Shown here: positions 16,742 through 24,360 of the stretch, piece after piece | Position numbering within the stretch: the first letter of the stretch is position 1 | Layout of the letters: each line of letters starts with the position of its first letter | NCBI GenBank assembly: GCA_016869735.1 | Contig: VGDL01000034.1 | Coordinates: 1-38,380, forward strand | DNA from: Alphaproteobacteria bacterium | GTDB lineage: Bacteria; Pseudomonadota; Alphaproteobacteria; Acetobacterales; Acetobacteraceae | Reading direction: 5' to 3' | Length of the DNA: 38,380 nucleotides | Translations under genes and position numbers: made by a program | The notes under the pieces: generated by a model | Database searches by the model: none | What the model was told of the DNA's origin: nothing | The model's input: the letters and a program-made list of their open reading frames with translations, nothing else

Positions 16742-17515
16742 ATGGATATGCAACTTGCCGGCAAGCGTGTGCTTGTCACGGGTGGATCAAAGGGCATTGG
16801 CCTTGCTTGCGCGGAATCCTTCGCGCGTGAGGGCTGCGATATTGTGCTTTCAGCGCGTGATGCGGCGGCACTCGCCACAGCCGCGGATAAGGTGCGTGCT
16901 TTGGCGCAGGTGCGGGTTGAAACGCTGGCCGCTGATCTTTCGCGGGTTGAAGAACGCGAAAGGCTGCATGCCGCTTTTCCGGATATTGATGTGCTGGTGA
17001 ATAATGCCGGCGCCATTCCATCCGGGCGCTTGCAGGATATTTCCATCCAGCGCTGGCAGGAAGCCTGGAGCCTGAAGGTGTTTGGCTACATTCATCTGTG
17101 CCAACTCTATCTGCCGGCGATGGAAGCACGCAAGGCCGGCGCCGTAGTGAATATTATCGGCATGGCCGGGCGTTCACCCAAGGCGGGCTATATTTGCGGC
17201 GGCGCGGGCAATGCTTCGCTGATTGCCTTCACGCAGGCACTTGGCGCGGCGACGCAAGCCAATGGCGTGAAGGTTGTCGGCATCAATCCTGCCGTGACCA
17301 AGACCGATCGCATGATCACCCAGGCGCGCGTCAATGCAAAGCTGAAATTCGGCGATGAGGAACGCTGGGCGGAAACCATCACCGGCCTGCCCTTCAATCG
17401 CCCGATCGAATCAAGTGAAATCGCTGATCTGGCGGTGTTCCTGGCAAGCCCGCGTGGCGTTTACGTGAACGGCACGGTGGTGGATGTGGATGGCGGGGGG
17501 ATGTGGCGCGCCTGA
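16742..17515 (+). CDS. SDR-family oxidoreductase with altered active site
   Basis: A 257-residue short-chain dehydrogenase/reductase. The cofactor motif TGGSKGIG and the NNAG motif are intact, and the C terminus has INPAVTKTDRM and GTVVDVDGGGMWRA. The active-site stretch is unusual: NIIGMAG has Gly where the catalytic Ser usually lies, and GYICGGAGNASLIAFTQAL has no Lys four residues after Tyr. I recall a populated subgroup with this YICGGAGNA pattern, so it may be a real variant, but standard Ser-Tyr-Lys chemistry is doubtful. The start is ATG at 16742; a GTG at 16736 overlapping the previous stop is possible. Confidence 0.86.
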   Translation: MDMQLAGKRVLVTGGSKGIGLACAESFAREGCDIVLSARDAAALATAADKVRALAQVRVETLAADLSRVEERERLHAAFPDIDVLVNNAGAIPSGRLQDISIQRWQEAWSLKVFGYIHLCQLYLPAMEARKAGAVVNIIGMAGRSPKAGYICGGAGNASLIAFTQALGAATQANGVKVVGINPAVTKTDRMITQARVNAKLKFGDEERWAETITGLPFNRPIESSEIADLAVFLASPRGVYVNGTVVDVDGGGMWRA

Positions 17516-17522
17516 CGCGTCA
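17513..17522. repeat. Palindrome formed by two convergent stop codons
   Basis: TGACGCGTCA is a perfect 10-bp palindrome whose two ends are the stop codons of the SDR gene (plus) and dxs (minus). The two genes therefore end within 5 bp of each other. It is short and without a T-run, so a terminator role is not supported. Confidence 0.6.
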
Positions 17523-19439
17523 CGCCCGCGCGGGCAAGCGCATCTCCGCCTTGCCCAGCGCCGCCAGCGCCGTTGCCACGATTTGCGGCGCATTCAGCCC
17601 CGCCTGATCATATTGCTTGCGCGGCGCGTCATGATCAATGAAGACATCGGGCAGGCACATGGGCCGTATTTTCAGCCCGCGATCCATCAGCCCGCGCGTA
17701 GCCAGATGATGCATGACAATGCCACCGAAGCCGAGCATGGAGCCTTCTTCGATCGTGATCAGTACTTCATGCTCACGTGCCAGGCGTTCTATCAAGGCGG
17801 TATCAAGCGGCTTGGCAAAACGCGCATCGGCAACCGTGCAGGAAAGCCCATGGCTTGCCAATTCATCAGCCGCCTTCAGGCATTCCTGTAAGCGTGCGCC
17901 ATAGGATAGGATCGCAATCGCATTGCCTTCGCGCAGCACGCGGCCCTTGCCGATTTCCAGCACTGAACCGCGCTTGGGCAATTCCAGGCCAAAACCCTCA
18001 CCGCGCGGATAGCGGAACGCCGAAGGCCGATCTTCAATCGCGGCGGCGGTTGCCACCATATGCATCAGCTCCACCTCATCGGCGGCGGCCATCAGCACCA
18101 TATTGGGCAGGCAGCCGAGATAGGCGATATCGAAGGACCCCGCATGGGTCGCGCCATCCGCGCCAACCAAGCCCGCGCGATCCATGGCGAAGCGCACGGG
18201 CAAGGATTGCAGCGCCACATCATGCATGATCTGGTCATAGGCGCGCTGCAAAAAGGTGGAATAGATCGCGCAAAAGGGCTTGAGCCCTTCGGTCGCCAAC
18301 CCCGCCGCGAAAGTCACCGCATGCTGTTCGGCGATGCCAACATCAAAACTCCTGCGCGGAAATTTCTTGGCGAATAGATCAAGCCCGGTGCCCGATGGCA
18401 TGGCGGCATTGATGGCAAGGACACGTTCATCCGCTTCCGCCTCCGCGATCAGCGCATTGGCAAAAACCTTGGTGAAGGAAGGCGGGCCTGGCGGCGCCTT
18501 GGCCTGTTCGCCGGTAACGACATTGAACTTCACGACGCCATGGTATTTGTCGGGCGCCGCTTCCGCCGGCGCATAGCCCTTGCCCTTTTGTGTCACTACA
18601 TGCAGCAGGATCGGGCCTTGGTGATCCGTATCGCGCAGATTGCGCAGAATGGGCAGCAAATGATCCAGATCATGCCCATCCAGGGGGCCCACGTAATAAA
18701 AACCCAATTCTTCAAACAGCGTGCCGCCGGTCAGCAGCCCGCGCGCATATTCATCCGCGCGCCGCGCCGCGCGTTCCAAAGGTGCCGGGAAACGCTTGGC
18801 AAGCCGCGCCATCATATCGCGTAGCGAAAGGAAGGGGCGCGATGAAATCAGCTTGGAAAGATACGCGCTCATCGCACCCACAGGCGGCGCAATGGACATG
18901 TCATTATCGTTGAGAATGACAATGAGGTTCGCTTTTGACGCGCCGGCATTATTCATGGCTTCATAAGCCATGCCGGCACTCATGGAGCCATCGCCGATGA
19001 CGGCAATCACATGGCGGTCCTGGCCCTGCAATTGGCTGCCAATCGCCATGCCAAGCCCGGCGGAAATGCTGGTCGAGGAATGTGCGGCACCGAAGGGGTC
19101 GTAGGCGCTTTCACTGCGCCGGGTGAAGCCAGAAAGCCCACCGCTTTGGCGCAGCGTGCGGATGCGATCGCGCCGCCCTGTCAGGATCTTGTGCGGATAG
19201 GCCTGATGCCCGACATCCCAGATCAGGCGATCATGCGGCGTATCGAAAATCGCATGCACGGCCACGGTCAATTCAACCACACCCAGGGATGCGCCCAAAT
19301 GCCCGCCGGTGACGGAAACGGCATCAATCGTCTCGGCGCGCAATTCATCGGCCAGACGCTTCAATTGGTCCGCCGAGAAATTTCGCAAATCGCTTGGGAT
19401 ATTGATGCGGTCAAGCAGCGGTGTGACAGGACGGTTCAT
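17520..19439 (-). CDS. dxs: 1-deoxy-D-xylulose-5-phosphate synthase
   Basis: A 639-residue ThDP enzyme that condenses pyruvate and glyceraldehyde 3-phosphate to DXP, the first step of the MEP isoprenoid pathway. Motifs seen are [32 protein letters not shown], the ThDP motif [18 protein letters not shown] with [25 protein letters not shown] in the transketolase-like domain, and a C-terminal domain ending near the [10 protein letters not shown] region. The length is normal. The ATG directly follows the ispA stop, with GGAGAA as ribosome site inside the ispA end. It is the third gene of xseB-ispA-dxs. Confidence 0.98.
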   Translation of the reverse strand: MNRPVTPLLDRINIPSDLRNFSADQLKRLADELRAETIDAVSVTGGHLGASLGVVELTVAVHAIFDTPHDRLIWDVGHQAYPHKILTGRRDRIRTLRQSGGLSGFTRRSESAYDPFGAAHSSTSISAGLGMAIGSQLQGQDRHVIAVIGDGSMSAGMAYEAMNNAGASKANLIVILNDNDMSIAPPVGAMSAYLSKLISSRPFLSLRDMMARLAKRFPAPLERAARRADEYARGLLTGGTLFEELGFYYVGPLDGHDLDHLLPILRNLRDTDHQGPILLHVVTQKGKGYAPAEAAPDKYHGVVKFNVVTGEQAKAPPGPPSFTKVFANALIAEAEADERVLAINAAMPSGTGLDLFAKKFPRRSFDVGIAEQHAVTFAAGLATEGLKPFCAIYSTFLQRAYDQIMHDVALQSLPVRFAMDRAGLVGADGATHAGSFDIAYLGCLPNMVLMAAADEVELMHMVATAAAIEDRPSAFRYPRGEGFGLELPKRGSVLEIGKGRVLREGNAIAILSYGARLQECLKAADELASHGLSCTVADARFAKPLDTALIERLAREHEVLITIEEGSMLGFGGIVMHHLATRGLMDRGLKIRPMCLPDVFIDHDAPRKQYDQAGLNAPQIVATALAALGKAEMRLPARA

Positions 19440-20357
19440 TCAGCTTCTCCGCGTGATTGTGTAACCGGCCAGCGCACGCAAATGCGCTGCTGTTTCCCCA
19501 AAAGCATCCAAATGATCTTGCGCTTGCGCTGCCAGCCGTTCCGCTTGCAGCCTGGCGCGTTCAAGCCCCAAAAGCCCAACCAAAGTGGCCTTACCCGCAT
19601 CGGCATCCTTGCCGGTGCGCTTGCCGGTTTCCTCGGCTGATGCGGTGGCATCCAGCACATCATCGGCAATCTGAAAGGCCGCGCCCAAATCGCGCCCATA
19701 AGCTGCCAGCGCATGGCGTTGCTGAATCGGCGCCTTGCCAAGAATGGCGCCAGCTTCGGCGGAAAATTCAATCAGCTTGCCGGTTTTCAGTAATTGGAGC
19801 CGGCCGATTTCGGCTTCTTCCAAAGGCCGGCCTGCTTCTTCGGCCAGCATATCCAGCATCTGCCCGCCACACATGCCCCGCGCGCCAGCCGCCCGCGCCA
19901 AGGCGCGGCAAAGTTCAGCCCGCACAGCGGGGTCGGCATGCGTGTCGGGTTCGCTCAAGACCAGAAAGGCCTGGGTTTGCAGCGCATCGCCGGCCAGCAC
20001 AGCGGTTGCTTCATCAAAGGCGCGATGCACGGTGGGCTTGCCGCGGCGCAGATCATCATCATCCATGCAGGGCAGATCATCATGCACCAGCGAATAGGCA
20101 TGCAGCATTTCAATCGCTGCTGCCACACGCAGCGCCGCATCGCGCGCCACGCCGAATTGCGCCGCGCCTTCCAGCACCAGAAAGCCGCGCAGCCTTTTGC
20201 CGCCGCCCATGCTGGCATAGCGCATGGCCTCATACAGCCTTGCCTCATCACCATCCGGTGGCGGGATCAGCGCATCCAGCGCCTGTTCAATTTCTGCCGC
20301 CGCCGATGCCATGGCGGTGGCGAATGCCTTGGCGGGGTCGGGCGTGGCAGCGGACAT
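19440..20357 (-). CDS. ispA: Farnesyl/geranyl diphosphate synthase (polyprenyl synthetase)
   Basis: A 305-residue all-helical trans-prenyltransferase joining IPP to allylic diphosphates. The first aspartate-rich motif is at residues 93-101 (HDDLPCMDDDDLRRGKPT), with the 4-residue insertion typical of bacterial farnesyl diphosphate synthases. The second is FQIADDVLDATAS. GGGKRLRGFL near residue 51 binds IPP. Product length (C15 likely) is inferred from the motif spacing. The start overlaps no gene but lies 6 nt after the xseB stop, with GGAG overlapping that stop. It is coupled to dxs downstream. Confidence 0.96.
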   Translation of the reverse strand: MSAATPDPAKAFATAMASAAAEIEQALDALIPPPDGDEARLYEAMRYASMGGGKRLRGFLVLEGAAQFGVARDAALRVAAAIEMLHAYSLVHDDLPCMDDDDLRRGKPTVHRAFDEATAVLAGDALQTQAFLVLSEPDTHADPAVRAELCRALARAAGARGMCGGQMLDMLAEEAGRPLEEAEIGRLQLLKTGKLIEFSAEAGAILGKAPIQQRHALAAYGRDLGAAFQIADDVLDATASAEETGKRTGKDADAGKATLVGLLGLERARLQAERLAAQAQDHLDAFGETAAHLRALAGYTITRRS

Positions 20358-20363
20358 GCGGCG

Positions 20364-20624
20364 CTACTCCACGTCCCGCAAGGATGGCCCGGCGGGGCCG
20401 TCCACAATGGCTTGGATTTTTTGTTCAGCTTCCGCCAACTTCGCCTCACAATGGCGCTTCAGCGCTGCACCGCGCTGATAAGCGGTGACCGAGGCTTCCA
20501 ACGCGCCCTTGCCGCTTTCCAATTCCCGCACAATGCCTTCAAGCTCCGCGAGGGCTTGCTCGAAGGAAAGGGCGGCGATATCGGACGGCGGAGGCACCGC
20601 CGTCTCATTGGGTGTACGTGCCAT
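20364..20624 (-). CDS. xseB: Exodeoxyribonuclease VII small subunit
   Basis: An 86-residue protein with the XseB signature SFEQALAELEGIVRELESGKG, followed by YQRGAALKRHCEAKLAEAEQKI. Several copies bind XseA to form the nuclease that degrades single-stranded DNA to acid-soluble oligonucleotides. xseA is not in the window. The placement ahead of ispA and dxs is a conserved order in many proteobacteria. The short Pro-rich N terminus is variable in the family. Confidence 0.95.
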   Translation of the reverse strand: MARTPNETAVPPPSDIAALSFEQALAELEGIVRELESGKGALEASVTAYQRGAALKRHCEAKLAEAEQKIQAIVDGPAGPSLRDVE

Positions 20625-20657
20625 ACTGTCAGCCTAGCCTTACATCTATCGAAATGT

Positions 20658-21626
20658 CTATTCCGGTTCGATGCCGGCGGTACGAATTGCTGAGGTCCAG
20701 CGCTGGGTCTCGGCCTTCACAAAGGCGGCGGCCTGTTCCGGGGTGGAGGTGGAAACCACCATCCCGAAGCCGGAAGACAGCCGATCACGCACATCGGCCT
20801 GTTCCCCGGCGCGGCGCACGGCGGCATTCAGGCGGGAAACCGCAATGGCCGGCGTGCCGGCGGGCACGAAAAGGCCGAACCAGGCGGTAATCTGATAGCC
20901 GGGCAGGTTGCCGGCCTCTGCCACGGTTGGAACCTCCGGCAGCATGGCCGAACGCTGGGGCGCGGTAATGCCAAGGATGCGGAGCTTCCCTTCGCGGGCC
21001 TGCGGCAGGATAACCAATTGATCCGCCACGAAAAGATCAACGCGCCCCGCCAGCAAATCCTGCACCGCCAAGGGCGAGGACCGATAAGGTACGCGCAGCA
21101 TCTTGGCGCCGGCCATATGGGCCATAAGCTCGGTCGAAACCTGCTGGGAAGAAGACGCGGAGGCATAGGTGATGCCCTCGGGCTTCGCCTTCGCCTCGGC
21201 CAGCAATTCGGCCAGATTCTGCCAGCGCGATTCGGCCCGCACCGCTACCAACAGGGGAACGGAGCCGAGCGTGGAGACCGGGATGAAGGCATTATCCACA
21301 TCATAAGGCACGCGCTTGAACAAAGCCCCGGCGGCGGCATTGGTGGAATTTGTGCCGATCAGCACGGTAAGGCCATCGGGCGTGGCGCGGGCCACGGCTT
21401 CGGCCCCGATCAGCCCGCTGGCGCCGGCGCGGTTTTCCACCACGACATTCTGGCCGAGCGTGTCACGCATTTTCTCGGTAAAGACGCGCGCGACCGTATC
21501 GGTGGCGGAACCAGGCGCGAAGGGCACAATGGCGCGCACCGGGCTGGGCGGCCAATCCTGCGCGGCGGCAAAGCGCGGGGCGAGCGCCGCTACAGGCAGG
21601 GCGGCGAGAAGATGACGACGGTGCAT
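20658..21626 (-). CDS. Bug/TctC-family periplasmic substrate-binding protein
   Basis: A 322-residue secreted receptor. The signal peptide HRRHLLAALPVAALAPRFAA is cleaved near AAA-QDWP. Family marks are SPVRAIVPFAPGSATDTVAR, ENRAGASGLIGAEAVA, PDGLTVLIGTNS and LPEVPTVAEAGNLPGY. The start was placed at ATG 21626, with AGAGG at 6-7 nt and the signal peptide directly behind; an upstream in-frame start would add 19 residues without signal character. No transporter membrane genes are nearby. It is about one third identical by eye to the other Bug protein at 3162-4133, so the two are distinct paralogues rather than a recent duplication. Confidence 0.9.
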   Translation of the reverse strand: MHRRHLLAALPVAALAPRFAAAQDWPPSPVRAIVPFAPGSATDTVARVFTEKMRDTLGQNVVVENRAGASGLIGAEAVARATPDGLTVLIGTNSTNAAAGALFKRVPYDVDNAFIPVSTLGSVPLLVAVRAESRWQNLAELLAEAKAKPEGITYASASSSQQVSTELMAHMAGAKMLRVPYRSSPLAVQDLLAGRVDLFVADQLVILPQAREGKLRILGITAPQRSAMLPEVPTVAEAGNLPGYQITAWFGLFVPAGTPAIAVSRLNAAVRRAGEQADVRDRLSSGFGMVVSTSTPEQAAAFVKAETQRWTSAIRTAGIEPE

Positions 21627-21700
21627 GGCGAACCTCTTTGTTTTGTGATGTGGAATTTGGGGGCGCGGGGCAGCACCGCGCAAGGGAGAACTTTTTTGTC

Positions 21701-21809
21701 GCGGATCGCGGGCGATCCGCCCTCAAACGCCGGCGCGCGCCTCCGCGCGCTTGGCTTCGCCGCATAAGCGGCGGCGCCCATTCGGGCGCTCGCCCGCCTG
21801 CAGCGGGCG
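21701..21809. repeat. Cluster of five perfect hairpins in 109 bp
   Basis: Back-to-back perfect hairpins: 21701-21720 (8-bp stem, 4-nt loop), 21735-21750 (6, 4), 21759-21772 (5, 4), 21774-21789 (6, 4) and 21791-21809 (7, 5). They fill the gap between the deacetylase-like stop (21820) and the Bug gene start (21626), both on the minus strand. There is no T-run on the proper side, so simple Rho-independent termination is not supported. On the minus strand one loop reads GGAG. Possibilities are a structured 3' UTR or RNA, or a copy of a dispersed GC-rich repeat. Confidence 0.65.
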
Positions 21810-21819
21810 TCACAGGCGC

Positions 21820-22764
21820 TCACGGTCCGAAGCCATTGCTGAACGCTAGCGCGCGGACATGCGCGGCGACCGAGGCGCCCAGCGCATCCAGATCATACCC
21901 GCCTTCCAGCACGGAAACCACGCGCCCGGATGCGTGGCGCGCAGCCAGCGCACAAAGTTCTTCCGTGATCCAGGCGAAATCCGCTTCCACCAGCCGAAGC
22001 TGCGCCAGCGGGTCCGCGACATGCGCGTCAAACCCGGCGGAGATGATCAGCAGCTCAGGCGCAAATTCATCCAAAGCGGGCAACATAAGCCTTTCCCACA
22101 CGGCGCGAAACGCCGCGCCATCGGCGCCTGGCGGCAGCGTCGCGTTGAAGATATTGCCCACCCCGCGTTCTGTTGGTGCGCCAGTGCCTGGGTAAAGCGG
22201 CCATTGATGGGAAGATGCCAGCATCAGCGATGCATCCGCCTCAAAACAGGCTTGCGTGCCATTGCCGTGATGCACATCGAAATCCGCAACTGCCACGCGC
22301 GTCAGCCCATGCACAGCCTGCGCATGGCGCGCGGCAATCGCGGCATTGGCAAAGACGCAAAACCCCATGGGGCGGGCAGGCTCAGCGTGATGGCCGGGCG
22401 GGCGTGTGGCGCAAAAAGCGTGGCGGATGGGCCCGGTGCAGACCGCATCCACCGCCGCCACGGCAGCGCCGGCGCTGCGGAAGGCGGCTTCGATGCTGCC
22501 ATGGGACAGGATGGTATCGGCATCCAAGGCCACGCGATCACCCTTGGCGGGCGCCGAATCCAGTATCGCTTGCAGATAGGCTTCGGGATGCACGCGGAGG
22601 ATTTGTTCCTGCGTTGCGCGCGGCGCTTCGGTGCGCGGCAGGCTGCTGAAGGCTTCCGCTTCCAAGGCGCGGGTTACGGCACGCCAACGATCGGGGCATT
22701 CCGGGTGATGGGGGCCGGGATCATGCGCCAGGCAGGCGGCATGGGTAAGGATCAGCACGGTCAT
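21820..22764 (-). CDS. Histone deacetylase family protein
   Basis: A 314-residue zinc amidohydrolase of the histone deacetylase/acetylpolyamine amidohydrolase superfamily. Motifs are HHPECPDRW (19-27), RPPGHHAEPARPMGFCVF with the catalytic His pair, VADFDVHHGNGTQACFE with the metal-binding Asp and His, YPGTGAPTERG, and LIISAGFDAHVADPLAQL with the third metal Asp. Bacterial members deacylate small amines or lysines; the true substrate is unknown. The ATG at 22764 overlaps the stop of the upstream TusA-like gene in ATGA, so the two are translationally coupled. A longer in-frame start at 22854 would run across that gene and was rejected. Confidence 0.92.
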   Translation of the reverse strand: MTVLILTHAACLAHDPGPHHPECPDRWRAVTRALEAEAFSSLPRTEAPRATQEQILRVHPEAYLQAILDSAPAKGDRVALDADTILSHGSIEAAFRSAGAAVAAVDAVCTGPIRHAFCATRPPGHHAEPARPMGFCVFANAAIAARHAQAVHGLTRVAVADFDVHHGNGTQACFEADASLMLASSHQWPLYPGTGAPTERGVGNIFNATLPPGADGAAFRAVWERLMLPALDEFAPELLIISAGFDAHVADPLAQLRLVEADFAWITEELCALAARHASGRVVSVLEGGYDLDALGASVAAHVRALAFSNGFGP

Positions 22765-23000
22765 GCCGGCGTGTCGTCGCGCTTGCGAATGACGAAGCGA
22801 TAGCTGCCCTGATCTTCGGAAAAGGCCAGCAGCGCATGGCCGGTTTCTCGGCAAAAGGCGTCGAAATCCGCAACCGAAGCCGGGTCGGTTGCCAGCACCG
22901 TCAGCCGCGCGCCGCCTGCCATGCCGCGCAGCGCCTTATTCGCCTTCAGCACAGGCAAGGGGCAGGTCAGGCCCTTCACATCCAGAATCGTCTCATTCAT
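22761..23000 (-). CDS. TusA/SirA-family sulfur carrier protein
   Basis: A 79-residue protein with the family motif LTCPLPVLKANKAL; Cys13 of CPLP is the expected persulfide carrier. TusA proteins relay sulfur to tRNA thiolation, molybdenum cofactor synthesis or sulfur oxidation. Which applies is not visible, since no tusBCDE, moa or dsr genes are near. It is coupled (ATGA) to the histone deacetylase-like gene and divergent from the ROK kinase across 80 bp. Confidence 0.93.
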   Translation of the reverse strand: MNETILDVKGLTCPLPVLKANKALRGMAGGARLTVLATDPASVADFDAFCRETGHALLAFSEDQGSYRFVIRKRDDTPA

Positions 23001-23080
23001 GTGTTGTCTTCCACCATGGCTTGCGTATCGCCGCCAGTTCAGGCTTGCGGCACCGCGCGCGCTTGACCAAATCTATTAGC

Positions 23081-23971
23081 ATGAAACTCGGCATTGATCT
23101 GGGCGGCACCAAGACGGAAATCGTGGCCCTTGGCGATGATGGCGCTGTGTTGCTGCGCGAACGCAGCGCGAGCCCCGCGGAGTATGAGGGCGTTTTGGTT
23201 ACCATCACGGGCTTGGTCGCGGAAGCCGAAGCGCGCCTTGGGCAGCGCGGCAGCATCGGCATTGGCATTCCGGGCAGCCTGAGCCCCGTGACGGGCCTGG
23301 TACGCAATGCCAATTCCCAGGCTTTGAATGGCCGCGCGCTTCAGCAGGATTTGGAAGCCCGGCTGGGGCGCGCGGTGCGCATCAGCAATGACGCGAATTG
23401 CCTAGCGATGAGTGAGGCTGCGGATGGTACCGGCGCGGGCTACCATACGGTTTTTGCGGTGATTCTGGGCACCGGGGTTGGTGCGGGCATTGTCTCGGGC
23501 GGGCGGATTCTGGATGGGCCGAATGGCACAGGCGGTGAATGGGGCCATGTGCCCTTGCCCTGGATGCGGCCTGAGGAGTTTCCCGGCCCGCGCTGCTGGT
23601 GCGGCCAGCATGGCTGCCTGGAAACCTTCCTGTCCGGCCCTGCCTTGGCAGCGGATTGCGATGGGGCGGGGGGGCGCGATGCGTCTGGCTTGCCACAACG
23701 CGCGGCGGCGGGCGATCAGCGCGCGCAAGCCGCCTTGGCGCGGCATGCGGATCGGCTGGCGCGGGCCTTGGCGATGATTGCCAATATCCTGGACCCGGAT
23801 GTGATCGTGCTGGGCGGGGGTTTGTCCAACATGGCGCATCTGTATCGCGATGTGCCGGGGCTGATGGCGCGGCATGGCTTTGGGGATGTGGCGCGTACCC
23901 CGGTGGTGCAGGCGAAGCATGGCGATTCCTCGGGCGTCTTTGGCGCGGCTCGGCTTTGGGATGCGGCATGA
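23081..23971 (+). CDS. ROK-family sugar kinase, fructokinase-like
   Basis: A 296-residue kinase. The phosphate-binding start is LGIDLGGTKTEIVAL, and catalytic Asp is in SNDANCLAMSEA. The second phosphate motif is FAVILGTGVGAGIV. The ROK zinc site reads GGEWGHVPL followed by CWCGQHGCLETFLSGPAL, with His and three Cys. The C-terminal adenosine motif is VIVLGGGLSN. It probably phosphorylates fructose or another free hexose or an amino sugar; the substrate is not certain. The ATG at 23081 has no strong ribosome site. The next gene overlaps its stop by ATGA. Confidence 0.92.
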   Translation: MKLGIDLGGTKTEIVALGDDGAVLLRERSASPAEYEGVLVTITGLVAEAEARLGQRGSIGIGIPGSLSPVTGLVRNANSQALNGRALQQDLEARLGRAVRISNDANCLAMSEAADGTGAGYHTVFAVILGTGVGAGIVSGGRILDGPNGTGGEWGHVPLPWMRPEEFPGPRCWCGQHGCLETFLSGPALAADCDGAGGRDASGLPQRAAAGDQRAQAALARHADRLARALAMIANILDPDVIVLGGGLSNMAHLYRDVPGLMARHGFGDVARTPVVQAKHGDSSGVFGAARLWDAA

Positions 23972-24357
23972 TTCTTCGCAGCTTCAAAGCCGGGGCGGTC
24001 TATTTCCTGCTGCTTTATGTGATTGGCTTTTTGCTGGGTGCGATGCGCGAATTGCTGCTGGCGCCGCGCCTTGGTGTGTTGGTGGCGAGTGCGCTTGAGG
24101 CGATCCCGATGTTCGCCGCCATTTTCCACTTCGCGCCGCTGATCGCGCGCCGCTTTGGCATCCCGCCCAAATCAGGCGGGCGCATCATCATGGGGTTGGC
24201 TGGGCTCACGCTGCTGATCGGTTCGGAAATCGCCATGACGCGCGCGATGCGCGGCCTTTCGCCCGAAGAATGGCTGGCGCATTTCGCAAGCTTCGAGGGC
24301 GCGATCTATGCGCTGCTGCTGGCGTGTTTTGCTGCCATGCCCTGGCTCAGGCGTTAA
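23968..24357 (+). CDS. Small four-helix membrane protein, unknown function
   Basis: A 129-residue hydrophobic protein with about four membrane segments (GAVYFLLLYVIGFLLGA, VLVASALEAIPMFAAIF, GLAGLTLLIGSEIAM, IYALLLACFAAMPWL). I do not recognise a named family. The ATG at 23968 overlaps the ROK kinase stop in ATGA, and dinB starts 3 bp after its own stop, so all three are probably one operon. Confidence 0.8.
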   Translation: MILRSFKAGAVYFLLLYVIGFLLGAMRELLLAPRLGVLVASALEAIPMFAAIFHFAPLIARRFGIPPKSGGRIIMGLAGLTLLIGSEIAMTRAMRGLSPEEWLAHFASFEGAIYALLLACFAAMPWLRR

Positions 24358-24360
24358 GGC

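Noticed and set aside
19457-20488. Long plus-strand open frame opposite ispA
   Set aside because: It is rich in Arg/Pro/His/Ala and has no motifs; the opposite strand encodes a clear IspA.
21701-21720. 8-bp hairpin next to a T-run as a terminator
   Set aside because: The T-run precedes the hairpin on the plus strand; on the transcribed minus strand an A-run follows, which does not terminate.
22765-22854. Longer start of the histone-deacetylase-like protein
   Set aside because: The added residues run across the TusA-like gene in another frame and lack family similarity; ATG 22764 is coupled to the TusA stop.
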